This document shows, piece after piece, positions 33,996-43,132 of a stretch of DNA of 64,000 nt. A program made the translations under genes and the position numbers. Source of the stretch: CAVUAF01 sp963739375. Its GTDB lineage: Bacteria > Acidobacteriota > Terriglobia > Terriglobales > Acidobacteriaceae. Location: the NCBI GenBank assembly GCA_963739375.1, contig CAVUAF010000006.1, positions 3,831 to 67,830 on the forward strand, read 5' to 3'. The notes below the pieces were generated by a model that made no database searches, was not told the DNA's origin, and saw nothing but the letters and a program-made list of their open reading frames with translations. Every line of letters begins with the position of its first letter. Position 1 is the first letter of the stretch.

Positions 33996-34829
33996 GTGAG
34001 CCCCATTCGCCTGCTCGCCATCGACATTGATGGCACGCTGCTCAACAGCCAGTACCAGGTCCCGTCCGCGAACCTGGCGGCCATCCACCGCGCCCACCAG
34101 CGCGGCCTCGAGATCGTGCTGGTCACCGGCCGCCGCCACACCTTTGCCCTGCCCATCGCCCGGCAACTCGGCCTCTCCCTGTGGCTCATCAGCTCCAACG
34201 GCGCGGTGACCAAATCCCTGGCCGGCGAGCTCTTTCACCGCGATTTCCTGCCCGCCGCCACCGCGCGCCGCATCTGCGCCCACATGGACGAATTCCGCAG
34301 CGCCATGGTCATCACCTTCGACCGCGAAGACCGCGGGGCGCTGGTGCTGGAACATGCCGCCGCCTTCACCGGCAGCATCAGCGGCTGGATGCAGCGCAAT
34401 GCCGCCTTCATCACCGAGCTGGCGCCGCTCGAGCAGTGCCTCACCTGCGACCCGGTGCAGGCCATGTTCTGCGGCGCCGTCGCGCCGATGCAGCGCGCCT
34501 ACCGGCGCCTGTGCGAGCTCGATAGCGACGTCACCGTGCTGCGCACCGAATATCCCAAGCGCGATCTTTCCATCGTCGACGTGCTGAACCGCTCCTGCTC
34601 CAAGGGCGCGGCCCTGGCGCGCTGGGCGCGGCATCGCGGCCTGGCGCCGAACGCGGTGGCCGCCATCGGCGACAACTTCAACGATATCGAGATGCTCGCC
34701 TTCGCCGGCGCCGCGTACGTCATGGCCAACGCCGCCGACGAGATGCGGCAGCGCCCCGGCTGGCGCGTGACCGCCTCCAACGATGACGCCGGCGTCGCCC
34801 AGGCGATTGCCGAGATCCTCGGCGCTTGA
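33996..34829 (+). CDS. HAD-superfamily (Cof-type) phosphatase, 277 aa
   Basis: Haloacid dehalogenase-like phosphatase with a type IIB cap. Motif I LLAIDIDGTLLN (nucleophile Asp8 region), motif II LVTGRR and ISSNGA, motif III Lys in CSKGAALARWA, motif IV AIGDNFNDIEML. Substrates of this family are sugar phosphates, FMN or nucleotides; none can be singled out. GTG start directly behind a -10 box with no ribosome site. Confidence 0.92.
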   Translation: MSPIRLLAIDIDGTLLNSQYQVPSANLAAIHRAHQRGLEIVLVTGRRHTFALPIARQLGLSLWLISSNGAVTKSLAGELFHRDFLPAATARRICAHMDEFRSAMVITFDREDRGALVLEHAAAFTGSISGWMQRNAAFITELAPLEQCLTCDPVQAMFCGAVAPMQRAYRRLCELDSDVTVLRTEYPKRDLSIVDVLNRSCSKGAALARWARHRGLAPNAVAAIGDNFNDIEMLAFAGAAYVMANAADEMRQRPGWRVTASNDDAGVAQAIAEILGA

Positions 34830-34879
34830 TCCCGGCGGCGCCGCGTCCCTGCGGCCTGTTACACTCAGCCCAGCCGCCC

Positions 34880-35623
34880 ATGAAATCCACTTTCTCCATT
34901 CTGCTGCTCGCGGGCCTGGCCTGGGGCGCCGGCCCGGCTGCGCTCCCCACCCCGCCGGCCGCGGTCGCGGGAGCGCCGCGCGGCTGCTATGCGGTGCTGG
35001 CCAACGGCTTCAGCATCCGGCATCTGCGGCGCCAGGCACTCGGCGCCACCACCCGCCTGTGGCTGGGCGACGCCGCTACCGGCTACGTGGACGTGCCGGC
35101 GGAACAGATCATCCGCTTCGAGCAGGAAGAGATCGCGCCGCCGCCGGCTGCGGCGCCGGTCCTGCCGACACCCGCCGGGCCGCCGCGCCTTACCCCGCAA
35201 CAGGCCATCGCCGACGCCGGCGCCCGCCACCAGATCGATCCCGACTTCATCGCCAGCGTGGTGCGCGCCGAGAGTGCCTTCAACCCGCGCGCGGTCTCGC
35301 CCAAAGGCGCCCAGGGACTCATGCAGCTCATGCCGCAGACGGCGTCGCAGCTCGGCGTCGCCGATAGCTTCGATCCCGCGGCCAACGTCGAGGCCGGCAC
35401 CCGCCACCTGCGGGAGCTGTTGCTGAGCTATCGCGGCGACGTGCCGCGCGCCCTGGCCGCCTACAATGCCGGGGCGCAGCGCGTGGCGCAGTACGGCGGC
35501 GTGCCGCCCTACCCCGAGACCCGCGCCTACGTCAACCGCGTCATCCGCGACTACAACCGCCACAAGCTTGCCGCCGGCAAAAATCCGGAATCTCCCCCCG
35601 CCCGCTTTGCATCACCTCGGTAA
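34880..35623 (+). CDS. Lytic transglycosylase (SLT domain), 247 aa
   Basis: Cleaves peptidoglycan between MurNAc and GlcNAc. Signal peptide at residues 1-~18 (TFSILLLAGLAWGAG). The SLT domain from ~residue 110 has catalytic Glu in VVRAESAFNPRAVSPKGAQG, then LMQLMPQTASQLGV, and ALAAYNAGAQRV. Before it lies a ~60-residue N-terminal segment with one Cys (APRGCYAVLANGFSIRHLRR). ATG 34880; TACACT lies 14 bases before it. 77 bp separate it from the HD-GYP gene. Confidence 0.92.
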   Translation: MKSTFSILLLAGLAWGAGPAALPTPPAAVAGAPRGCYAVLANGFSIRHLRRQALGATTRLWLGDAATGYVDVPAEQIIRFEQEEIAPPPAAAPVLPTPAGPPRLTPQQAIADAGARHQIDPDFIASVVRAESAFNPRAVSPKGAQGLMQLMPQTASQLGVADSFDPAANVEAGTRHLRELLLSYRGDVPRALAAYNAGAQRVAQYGGVPPYPETRAYVNRVIRDYNRHKLAAGKNPESPPARFASPR

Positions 35624-35700
35624 CCGGAAAATCCTGAATTCCCCGCCGTGAGGCCGGGCTTTCACGGTACAATCGCCGCCACTTGGGTCGTTCTGTGCAC

Positions 35701-37521
35701 ATGCCATCCCGCATCCCGATTCTGTATCTCATCCTCAGCGTGCTGGTGCTGGTGAGCGTGGTCCCGCTGTGGGTCTACGGCACCAAGGTGGTCGCCGACA
35801 ACCGCGAAAAGCTGATGACCAACGAACGGCTGCTGCAGAACACGGTCACCGCCTCGCTGGGCGACAATATCGCGCAACACCAGAACAACCTGGCGGCGAT
35901 GTTGGCGAGCCTGGTTTCCGCGCTGCAGATTTCCAGCGGCGGCAACCTCTCCGGCGATCACATCTCCACCCCGGAGCTGCGCGCCCTGCTGCAGGAGTTT
36001 GTCACCAATTCGCCCGACGTCGTGTATGCCACCCTGCTCAACACGGAGAAGAAAGGCATTACCGCCGGCCGCATGCAGGCCGGGGAGCTCGACGCCTTCA
36101 TGCAGCGCGAGCTGGAGCGCGGCTTCACCGCCGCCGCCGACGCGCGCGCCTACAACGGCCAGGCGCTGGAGCAGGGCGCCGGCAAGAACGGCCGCACCGT
36201 CATGCTGGTCAGCACCCCCATCGTCGCCGGCGGCCGCTTCATCGGCATGATCGGCGTCTTCGTCGACCTGCAGTTCATCGTCACCCGCCTGCGCGAGTTC
36301 AGCCAGGGCGAACTGGAGGCCTACGTCATCGACCACCAGGGCCGCCTGGTCGCGAGCGCCAGCTCCAAGGACCACACCGGCCAGGACATGACCCGCCTGG
36401 AGATCGTGAAGAACTTCGTCGAGCAGGGACAAAACAAGCTGGCGGCCACCAGTGACTTCGTGATGCACGAAGACAAGCGCGAAGTCGCGATGCTGGGCAC
36501 CTCCCGCCCGGTCGCCCCCCTGGGCTGGGCGGTGATCGCCCAGAAGCCGCAGGCCGCCGCCTACGCCGCCGTCATCGAGATGCAGCGCTCGGCGCGCTGG
36601 TTAGCCATGCTGGTGGTGGCGCTGAGCATCGGCATTTCCGTGGTCGCGGCGCACCGCATCACCACCCCGCTGGCCATCCTCACCGAATCCAGCCGCGCCA
36701 TCGCCCGCGGCGACTTCTCCCGCCGCGTCGAGCTGCACAGCCGCACCGAGATCGGCGAACTGGCCGCCACCTTCAACACCATGACCGACGACCTGGAGCG
36801 CTTCGTCTATGACCTGAAGCGCGCCGCCGAGGAGAACCACGCGCTCTTCCTGGGCTCCATCCAGATGCTCGCCGGTGCGGTCGACGAAAAGGACCCCTAC
36901 ACCCGCGGCCACTCCGACCGCGTCACCCGCTACTCGGTGCTGCTGGCCACCGAGCTCGGCCTGCCCAAGGAGGAGATCGAGCAGATCCGCATTGCCGCCC
37001 AGCTCCACGACGTGGGCAAGATCGGCATCGAAGACCGCATCCTCAAGAAGCCCGGCGCCCTCACCCCCGACGAATACGAGATCATGAAGACTCACACCAC
37101 CAAGGGCGCTAACATCCTGCGCCCGGTGGTGCAGCTCACCAACATGCTCCCCGGCATCGAGCTGCACCACGAATCGCTCGACGGCCGCGGCTACCCGCGC
37201 GGTCTCAAGGGCGACGAGCTCCCCATCATGCCGCGCATCATCTCCGTCGCCGACACCTTCGACGCCATGACCACCAACCGCCCTTACCAGGCGGCCATGG
37301 ACCCCGAGTACGTGGTGCGCGTCATCACCTCGCTGGCCAACACCAAGTTCGACCTCCGCGTGGTGGGGGCGCTGCAGGCGGTCTTCCAGAAAGGCGATTT
37401 CCGCATCCGCCGGGCCGCCGTCGTCTCCGCCGACGAGGCCGCCGCCGCCGCCATCTCCGGCGCCAACGACCCGCGTACCGGCGCCATGCCCGCCGCCCTC
37501 GCCGACGCCGACCGCATGTAG
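35701..37521 (+). CDS. HD-GYP cyclic-di-GMP phosphodiesterase with extracellular sensor, 606 aa
   Basis: Membrane sensor enzyme that should hydrolyse c-di-GMP. First TM helix at residues 5-27 (IPILYLILSVLVLVSVVPLW), a ~270-residue periplasmic dCache-like domain, second TM at ~299-318 (RWLAMLVVALSIGISVVAAH), HAMP (TTPLAILTESSRAIARGDFS), then the HD-GYP domain with AQLHDVGKIGIEDRIL (~430) and ELHHESLDGRGYPRGLKG (~490). The HD and GYP triads are intact. An in-frame TTG 18 bp upstream is less likely than ATG 35701. TACAAT at 35668-35673 is a good -10 box. Confidence 0.92.
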   Translation: MPSRIPILYLILSVLVLVSVVPLWVYGTKVVADNREKLMTNERLLQNTVTASLGDNIAQHQNNLAAMLASLVSALQISSGGNLSGDHISTPELRALLQEFVTNSPDVVYATLLNTEKKGITAGRMQAGELDAFMQRELERGFTAAADARAYNGQALEQGAGKNGRTVMLVSTPIVAGGRFIGMIGVFVDLQFIVTRLREFSQGELEAYVIDHQGRLVASASSKDHTGQDMTRLEIVKNFVEQGQNKLAATSDFVMHEDKREVAMLGTSRPVAPLGWAVIAQKPQAAAYAAVIEMQRSARWLAMLVVALSIGISVVAAHRITTPLAILTESSRAIARGDFSRRVELHSRTEIGELAATFNTMTDDLERFVYDLKRAAEENHALFLGSIQMLAGAVDEKDPYTRGHSDRVTRYSVLLATELGLPKEEIEQIRIAAQLHDVGKIGIEDRILKKPGALTPDEYEIMKTHTTKGANILRPVVQLTNMLPGIELHHESLDGRGYPRGLKGDELPIMPRIISVADTFDAMTTNRPYQAAMDPEYVVRVITSLANTKFDLRVVGALQAVFQKGDFRIRRAAVVSADEAAAAAISGANDPRTGAMPAALADADRM

Positions 37522-37602
37522 CTATCGGCCCCTCCGATGGCCCCAGAACCGCTGGCCCGATGAGCCGATGCTCTTCCCCCCGCTATAATCGTGCTTCCAC
37601 CT

Positions 37603-38592
37603 ATGTCCCTTTTCGGCGGCAGCAAAATCCAGACCCTCTTCGGCAGCCTTGACGAGCAGCCCACCGAGGAACAGAAGCAAGGCCTCTTCGACCGCATGCG
37701 CCAGGCGGTGACGCGCACGCGCGAGAACCTGAGCCAGCGCATTGACGACGTGGTCGGCTTCCGCAAGGAAATCGACCGCGACACCCTCGACGACCTGGAA
37801 GCTTCCCTGCTCGCCGCCGACCTCGGCGCCACCACCACCCAGCAGGTCCTGGCCGCCATGCGCGAAAAAGTGGACCGCAAGCTCATCGGCGACGCCGCCG
37901 AGCTGAAGCGCGTCCTGCAGCAGGAGCTGCTCGCCATCCTCACCGCCGCCCACCAGCAGCCGCCCCGCGCCGTCGAAGGCGAACCCGAGGTCATCATGGT
38001 GGTGGGGGTGAACGGCACCGGCAAGACCACCACCATCGGCAAGCTCGGCTACGCGCTCAAGGCACGCGGCGCCAGCGTGCTGCTGTGCGCCGCCGACACC
38101 TTTCGCGCCGCCGCCATCGAGCAGCTCGAAATCTGGGGACAGCGCGCCGCCCTCGACGTCATCAAGACCCGGCCCGGCGGCGACCCTTCCGCCGTGCTCT
38201 TTGACGCCCTGGAAGCCGCCAAGGCCCGCGGCGTGGATTACGTCATCGTCGATACCGCCGGCCGCCTCCACACCAAGACCAGCCTCATGGCCGAGCTGGA
38301 AAAAATGAAGCGCACCGCCCAGCGCCACATCGCCAACGCCCCCCACGAAGTGCTCCTGGTCATGGACGCCACCACCGGCCAGAACGGCCTGCAGCAAGCG
38401 CGCCTGTTCACCCAGTCCGCCGGCGTCACCGGCATCGTCCTCACCAAGCTCGACGGCACCGCCAAGGGCGGCGTGGTGGTCGCCATCTCGCGCGAACTCG
38501 GCTTGCCTGTGCGCTACGTCGGCGTCGGCGAGAAAATCGGCGACCTGCTGCCCTTCAACCCCCAGGAATTCGTCGCGTCGCTGTTCACGTAG
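37603..38592 (+). CDS. ftsY: Signal recognition particle receptor FtsY, 329 aa
   Basis: SRP receptor GTPase that docks translating ribosomes at the membrane. NG domain only: the usual long acidic A domain is almost missing. P-loop GVNGTGKTTTIGKLGY (~residue 135), ADTFRAAAIEQL, DTAGRLHTKTSLMAEL, TKLDGTAKGG, and the end VGEKIGDLLPFNPQEFV. The ATG at 37603 follows a perfect TATAAT (37584-37589) at 13 bases, so the leader is very short. Confidence 0.96.
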   Translation: MSLFGGSKIQTLFGSLDEQPTEEQKQGLFDRMRQAVTRTRENLSQRIDDVVGFRKEIDRDTLDDLEASLLAADLGATTTQQVLAAMREKVDRKLIGDAAELKRVLQQELLAILTAAHQQPPRAVEGEPEVIMVVGVNGTGKTTTIGKLGYALKARGASVLLCAADTFRAAAIEQLEIWGQRAALDVIKTRPGGDPSAVLFDALEAAKARGVDYVIVDTAGRLHTKTSLMAELEKMKRTAQRHIANAPHEVLLVMDATTGQNGLQQARLFTQSAGVTGIVLTKLDGTAKGGVVVAISRELGLPVRYVGVGEKIGDLLPFNPQEFVASLFT

Positions 38593-38659
38593 AAAAACCT
38601 AACGCAGAGGACGCGGAGAGGAAGGATTCAAAATCCCCCTCCGGAGTTATCATCGCTGC

Positions 38660-38872
38660 ATGATGAAGTTTGTCTTCTTTGTGGGTGTGGCGGCTGCGGG
38701 TGGTTGGGCAATATTCCGCGTCATTCGCCGCATGTCCCAGGGCGGAGTTCTGTCAGACGAGATGCTCGACGACGAATCGGGCGATGATCTTGCAGGCGTC
38801 GGCGCACCCGTGCGCCCGCGGCCACCGCTGCGCGCCGCAGCTGTCGCTCTCGACGAACCCGACGAGGAATGA
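38660..38872 (+). CDS. Small membrane protein, 70 aa
   Basis: One N-terminal hydrophobic segment (FVFFVGVAAAGGWAIF), a basic turn (RVIRRM) and a soluble acidic/Pro-rich tail. ATG directly follows GCTGC; no ribosome site. No family recognised. Its position 67 bp after ftsY on the same strand makes a gene plausible. Confidence 0.5.
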   Translation: MMKFVFFVGVAAAGGWAIFRVIRRMSQGGVLSDEMLDDESGDDLAGVGAPVRPRPPLRAAAVALDEPDEE

Positions 38873-38892
38873 AGACGGCTGGTTTCTTCGAA

Positions 38893-39984
38893 TCAGTGGC
38901 TTACCTGTTGCGCGGCGGCAAACGTCTCCCAGGCCGCTTTCACAATGGGCTGGAACTGCTGGTCGTATCTTTTCCGCATCACCTCGGCGGTCCCGAGTTC
39001 TTGCAGGGCGTCGCGAATCCGCAGCGCGTTGCGGGTCACCCGCTCCACCACCTCCGCCGGAAGCCGTTCCTGCTTCACATAGAGCCACTGCGCCGCCAGC
39101 GTGTACTTGTACAGCAGGTGGAGCGACTCCTCGATACTCGTCAGCAGGCTGCCGACCGTCTGCGGCGAGATGGATCCCGGGGTGGTCTCTTCGGCCACCA
39201 CCTCCAGTTGCTCGGTGAACTTGGCGACGCGCACCTCGAGTTCCGCGAGGTACGCGCGGCACGTCGTGGCGCTGAGGCTCCCCACGAAGTAGTACGAGTC
39301 CAGCATCCCTTCCCGCGCGCCCAGCCATTCCAGGCACTCGCGGCAAAACAAAACGTTCTTCGGCACCGGCTGGTGGCACTGCTTGCAACTGGCCGGGCTT
39401 GCTCCCGGCTTGCACTGGCAGCTGGGACACGCGCGCTTGGCGTCGTGCGGAGCGAAGTAGGCCATGCCGCAGTAGTCACATCGCTGCTCCTGGATGGGGC
39501 GCGTTCCTTCCGCGTGGATCAGCGCGTAGCACTCCGGGCAGACAATTTCGAATTTCGGTCGCGAGCGCACGAGGGCCAGCACATAGCGGCACTTCGGGCA
39601 ATGAAACTCCGCCGCCCCCATGGCTTTGGCGGCGGAAGCCCGCGCCAGGCCGTAAATCACCGCGCCGGCGCCGACGACCGCAGCCCCCAGGAAGAGGATC
39701 GGCGTGAAGGGCACCAGCGGCAGCAGCAGCAGTCCCAGCCAGCCAAAGATCGCCAAGTCCTGCGCCGCATCCGCGGCGCTGGGCGGATTGGCGAACAGGT
39801 AAATGGCGGCCACCAGCCCGATCACCAACATGGCCCCGCCGGCCACCAGGTTGGTCAACCCTTCGGAGATGGCTCCCGCTTCGGTCAGCGGCTCGATCTT
39901 CCCCCGGCACATCTCCTCCACCAAGTCCTTGGGGACCTGCGCGGGAGGCTTCTCGGGCCAGGCGGAGTCGAAGAGTCCAATCAT
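38893..39984 (-). CDS. Membrane protein with multiple zinc ribbons, 363 aa
   Basis: Not a family I know. Residues ~40-110 hold two transmembrane helices (NLVAGGAMLVIGLVAAIYLF and LLLLPLVPFTPILFLGAAVV). Then come four Cys pairs that look like stacked zinc ribbons: FHCPKCRYVL, IVCPECYALI, RCDYCGMAYF with ACPSCQC, and SCKQCHQ with LFCRECLEWL. The final ~120 residues are helical without cysteines. Start ATG at 39982-39984. Convergent with the small ORF after ftsY. Confidence 0.8.
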   Translation of the reverse strand: MIGLFDSAWPEKPPAQVPKDLVEEMCRGKIEPLTEAGAISEGLTNLVAGGAMLVIGLVAAIYLFANPPSAADAAQDLAIFGWLGLLLLPLVPFTPILFLGAAVVGAGAVIYGLARASAAKAMGAAEFHCPKCRYVLALVRSRPKFEIVCPECYALIHAEGTRPIQEQRCDYCGMAYFAPHDAKRACPSCQCKPGASPASCKQCHQPVPKNVLFCRECLEWLGAREGMLDSYYFVGSLSATTCRAYLAELEVRVAKFTEQLEVVAEETTPGSISPQTVGSLLTSIEESLHLLYKYTLAAQWLYVKQERLPAEVVERVTRNALRIRDALQELGTAEVMRKRYDQQFQPIVKAAWETFAAAQQVSH

Positions 39985-40301
39985 GCCAGACCTCCAGGTT
40001 GACCCCGCACCGCCCGCATTCTACGGCCCCGGGGCGAATTTGCAAGGCCTCTCCGCCATCACGGCAAATATAGCTTTAAGATTAAGCCATTGATTCTGCT
40101 ACCACTATTCCTCTTGACTCCGCCCTTCGCTGCCTGCTACTCTGCCCTTTCGCGCTCCCCCGTGGAGCCTCCCGGGACGGCCTCGGATTTCGTCAGATCT
40201 GCCTCAGATCTCGGCCGCTAAGTCCTTTAGATCGCCAGATCTGCCAGATAAACCGGGGAGGGGGTAGGGCGCCCGTCCGTTACAATAGTGGGTTTTCTGC
40301 C
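39985..40301. other. Gene-free spacer before ribD
   Basis: No open frame of note. It contains three copies of CAGATCT (40194, 40205, 40236) and a -10 box TACAAT (40281-40286) 15 bases before the ribD start. No FMN riboswitch core could be recognised. Confidence 0.6.
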
Positions 40302-41516
40302 ATGCCCCCCGCTGACAAGCCGACCGACGAACGCTTCATGGCCGAAGCGCTGGAGCTGGCGTGCCACGGCCTCGGCCTCGCCTCTCCCAATCCCTGCGTG
40401 GGGGCGGTGGTGGTGGCCGGCGGCGAAGTCATCGGCCGCGGCAGCCACACCTACGAGGTGCGGAAGCACGCCGAGATTCTCGCCCTCGAAGCCGCGGGCG
40501 CGCGCGCCCGCGAGGCCACGCTTTACCTGACGCTCGAACCCTGCTGCCACACCGGCCGCACCGGGCCGTGCCTCGGCGAGGTGTTGCGCGCCGGCGTGCG
40601 CCGCGTGGTAGTGGCCATGCTCGACCCCAATCCCGCGGTGCACGGGCGTGGAGTGGCGGGCTTGCAGCAGGCTGGCGTCGCGGTCACCACCGGGGTGCTG
40701 GAAAAAGAGGCGCGCAAGCTCAACGAAGCCTTCGCCAAGCACATCCGCACCGGGTTGCCGCTGGTGACGCTCAAGGCGGGCATGACGCTCGACGGCAAGA
40801 TCGCGCCCCCCGGGAATCCGGCGGCGCGGGGCGTCACCGGCGGCTGGATTACCAGCGCCGAGGCGCGCGCCCACGTGCAGCAGCTGCGCCACGCCTCCGA
40901 CGCCATCATGGTCGGGGTGGGCACCGTCATCGCCGACGACCCGCTGCTCACCGACCGCAGCGGGCTGCCGCGGCGGCGCCCGCTGCTGCGCGTCATTCTC
41001 GATTCGCGCCTGCGTTTGCCGCTGCCCTCGCGCCTGGTTCGCACCTGCCAGAATGACGTGCTCGTCTTCTGCAGCTTCGCCGAAGAAAAAAAACGCCGCG
41101 CGCTGGAGCAGCAGGGCGTGCGCGTCGAGCAGATCCCGCTCGGCGAACATGACGACGGCCGCCCCGACCTCCGCCAGGTCGCGCGCCACCTGGGCGCGCT
41201 CGACCTGACCAGCGTGCTCATCGAAGGCGGCGCGCTGGTCAACTGGGCGGCGCTGGCCGCCGGCATCGTCGACAAGGTCTTCCTTTATTACGCCCCCAAA
41301 ATCCTCGCCGGCGCCGGCGCCGTTCCTTTTGCCGCCGGCAGCGGATTCGGCGGGATCAGCGAGGCGGCGCAGGTCCACGACCTGGAACTGCACCGCTTCG
41401 GCGAAGACTTTGCCGTCGAGGGCTACCTGCGCGACCCCTACACCTGGCAGCCGCTGCCGCCCACCGTCGTGCGCATGCCGGAACCGGTCCCCGAACTCCC
41501 CAAGGAGCCTGCCTGA
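40302..41516 (+). CDS. ribD: Bifunctional riboflavin deaminase/reductase RibD, 404 aa
   Basis: Second and third steps of riboflavin synthesis: deamination then reduction of the ribosylamino-pyrimidine. Deaminase zinc site is KHAEILAL with LEPCCHTGRTGPC; reductase half begins near residue 150 (VTLKAGMTLDGKIA, HASDAIMVGVGTVIADDPLL, LIEGGALVNWAAL). The C-terminal ~30 residues are Pro-rich and extra. Stop overlaps the ribE ATG in TGATG. Confidence 0.94.
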   Translation: MPPADKPTDERFMAEALELACHGLGLASPNPCVGAVVVAGGEVIGRGSHTYEVRKHAEILALEAAGARAREATLYLTLEPCCHTGRTGPCLGEVLRAGVRRVVVAMLDPNPAVHGRGVAGLQQAGVAVTTGVLEKEARKLNEAFAKHIRTGLPLVTLKAGMTLDGKIAPPGNPAARGVTGGWITSAEARAHVQQLRHASDAIMVGVGTVIADDPLLTDRSGLPRRRPLLRVILDSRLRLPLPSRLVRTCQNDVLVFCSFAEEKKRRALEQQGVRVEQIPLGEHDDGRPDLRQVARHLGALDLTSVLIEGGALVNWAALAAGIVDKVFLYYAPKILAGAGAVPFAAGSGFGGISEAAQVHDLELHRFGEDFAVEGYLRDPYTWQPLPPTVVRMPEPVPELPKEPA

Positions 41517-42190
41517 TGTTTACCGGAATCATCGAGGAAGTGGGGCACGTGGTTAGCCTGTTGCCGCGCGAGGGCAAGCAGCGCCTGACCGTTGCCTCCA
41601 CCCAGTTGGTGCGCGAATTGAAGACCGGCGACAGCATCGCGGTGAGCGGCGTCTGCCTCACCGCCGTCGAGCTGGCCGCGGACAGCTTTGGCGCCGACCT
41701 GGCCGCCGAGACCCTGGCGCGCACTTCCCTGTCGCGCCTGGCGCCGGGCTCGCGCGTCAACCTGGAACTCCCCACCCGCGCCGACGGCCGCCTCGGCGGC
41801 CACATCGTGCAAGGCCACGTCGACGGCGTGGCGCTTCTGGTGAGCTTCGAGCGCGTGGGTGGGGGTGGCGAAGCTGCCGGCGGCGAGGCCCCGAACCAGG
41901 ACTGGTGGCTGGAGATCGAGTTGCCGCCCGACCTGGCCCGCTACGTCGCCTGGAAGGGCTCGATTGCCATCGAAGGCATCAGCCTGACGGTCGCGAAAAT
42001 TGATGGCACGCGCGTCGGCGTGGCCATCATCCCGCACACCTGCGAAATGACCAACCTGCCGGAGCTGCGCCCCGGGGACCCCGTCAACATCGAGACCGAC
42101 ATCATCGCCAAGTACACGGAGAAGATGCTGCGCGGGGAGCTGCCGCGCAGCGAGATCACGGTCGAACGCCTGGTGGCGCAAGGGTTCTGA
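41516..42190 (+). CDS. ribE: Riboflavin synthase alpha chain RibE, 224 aa
   Basis: Dismutates two lumazines into riboflavin. Two lumazine-binding repeats: MFTGIIEEVGHV and GHIVQGHVDGVA at their starts, and CEMTNLPELRPGDPVNIETD in the second. Residues ~112-125 hold a short Gly-rich insert (VGGGGEAAGGEAPNQD) not usual in the family. Coupled to ribD by a 1-base overlap. ribBA and ribH are not in the window. Confidence 0.94.
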   Translation: MFTGIIEEVGHVVSLLPREGKQRLTVASTQLVRELKTGDSIAVSGVCLTAVELAADSFGADLAAETLARTSLSRLAPGSRVNLELPTRADGRLGGHIVQGHVDGVALLVSFERVGGGGEAAGGEAPNQDWWLEIELPPDLARYVAWKGSIAIEGISLTVAKIDGTRVGVAIIPHTCEMTNLPELRPGDPVNIETDIIAKYTEKMLRGELPRSEITVERLVAQGF

Positions 42191-42193
42191 AGG

Positions 42194-42274
42194 CAGGTTG
42201 CAAGTTTCGGGTTGCGAGTTCCTCGGCGCTGCCTGGACTCAACTTGAAACTCGAAACTTGAAACTTGAAACTTG
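42194..42274. repeat. Inverted heptamer arrays between convergent ribE and ABC gene
   Basis: Left arm 42201-42220 (CAAGTTTCGGGTTGCGAGTT) and right arm 42240-42274 (CAACTTG, AAACTCG, then AAACTTG three times) are imperfect reverse complements around a ~19-bp core. The arrays fill the 87-bp gap between the two stop codons; the right one ends 4 bp from the ABC stop. Confidence 0.88.
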
Positions 42275-42277
42275 TTC

Positions 42278-43123
42278 TCAGGCGCTGGCCGGAGGCGGCG
42301 GGCCGGAGGCGCGCGGCAGGTCGCGCAACAACATGTCGTCGAGCCGCATGAAGTCGCGCACGATCTCGTGCTGGCTGCGGTCGAGGTCGGCGCGGGGGCC
42401 GAAGAAGATCACCTTGCCCTCGTGCAGGAAGACCAGCCGGTCGGCGAGTTTGATGGCCAGCCGCATGTCGTGCGTCACCACCACGCTGGTGAGCTTGAGC
42501 TGCAGCTTGAGCTTGGCGATGAGGTCGCCCAGCAGGTTGGCCATCAGCGGGTCCACCATGGTGGTGGGCTCGTCGTAGAGCACGCATTCCGGCTGCGCCG
42601 AGAGCGCCCGCGCAATCGCCACCGAGCGCTTCATCCCGGTCGAAAGCTCGGAGGGCAGCTGGTCGCGCATGCCGCCGACCCCGACCATCTCCAGCAGCCC
42701 GTCGACCACGGTGAAGATCTCCAGCTCGCTCAGCTCGCCGCGCTCGCGCAGCGGGAAGGCGACGTTTTCCCCCACGGTCAGGGAATCGAAGAGCGCGCCG
42801 TTCTGAAACACCATGGTGACTTTCTTGCGGATGCGCTGCAGTTCGGGCTCGGTGTAGCCGGTGATGTCCTCGTTGGCGACGATGACGCGGCCGTGGTCGG
42901 GCTTGAGGAACCCCATGATGTGGTGCAGCGCCACCGACTTCCCCACCCCGCTGCGCCCCAAGATGCACAGCGTCTCGCCGGGATAGACGAAGAAGCTCAC
43001 GTCGTCGAGCACCACGTGGTCGCCGAAGGCCTTGCTGACGTTCTGGAACTCGATGTACGGCCGGCGCTCGGCGGGCGCGACGTGGTCGTGCTCCGGGACC
43101 GTGAGGATGGGAACGTCGCTCAT
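42278..43123 (-). CDS. Mla-type ABC transporter ATP-binding protein, 281 aa
   Basis: Related to MlaF/Ttg2A, energising lipid transport between membranes. Walker A GRSGVGKS, Q-loop VFQNGALFDSLTVGEN, signature LSTGMKRSVAIARAL (G changed to T at position 3), Walker B with D-loop CVLYDEPTTMVDPLMA (LD changed to VD), switch VVVTHDM. The N-terminal ~20 residues are extra. No permease (mlaE) or MCE protein is in the window. Start ATG 43121-43123; mobA lies upstream on the same strand. Confidence 0.88.
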   Translation of the reverse strand: MSDVPILTVPEHDHVAPAERRPYIEFQNVSKAFGDHVVLDDVSFFVYPGETLCILGRSGVGKSVALHHIMGFLKPDHGRVIVANEDITGYTEPELQRIRKKVTMVFQNGALFDSLTVGENVAFPLRERGELSELEIFTVVDGLLEMVGVGGMRDQLPSELSTGMKRSVAIARALSAQPECVLYDEPTTMVDPLMANLLGDLIAKLKLQLKLTSVVVTHDMRLAIKLADRLVFLHEGKVIFFGPRADLDRSQHEIVRDFMRLDDMLLRDLPRASGPPPPASA

Positions 43124-43132
43124 CGGCTTTGA

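Noticed and set aside
39985..40301. FMN riboswitch before ribD
   Set aside because: None of the conserved FMN aptamer core phrases could be found in the spacer.
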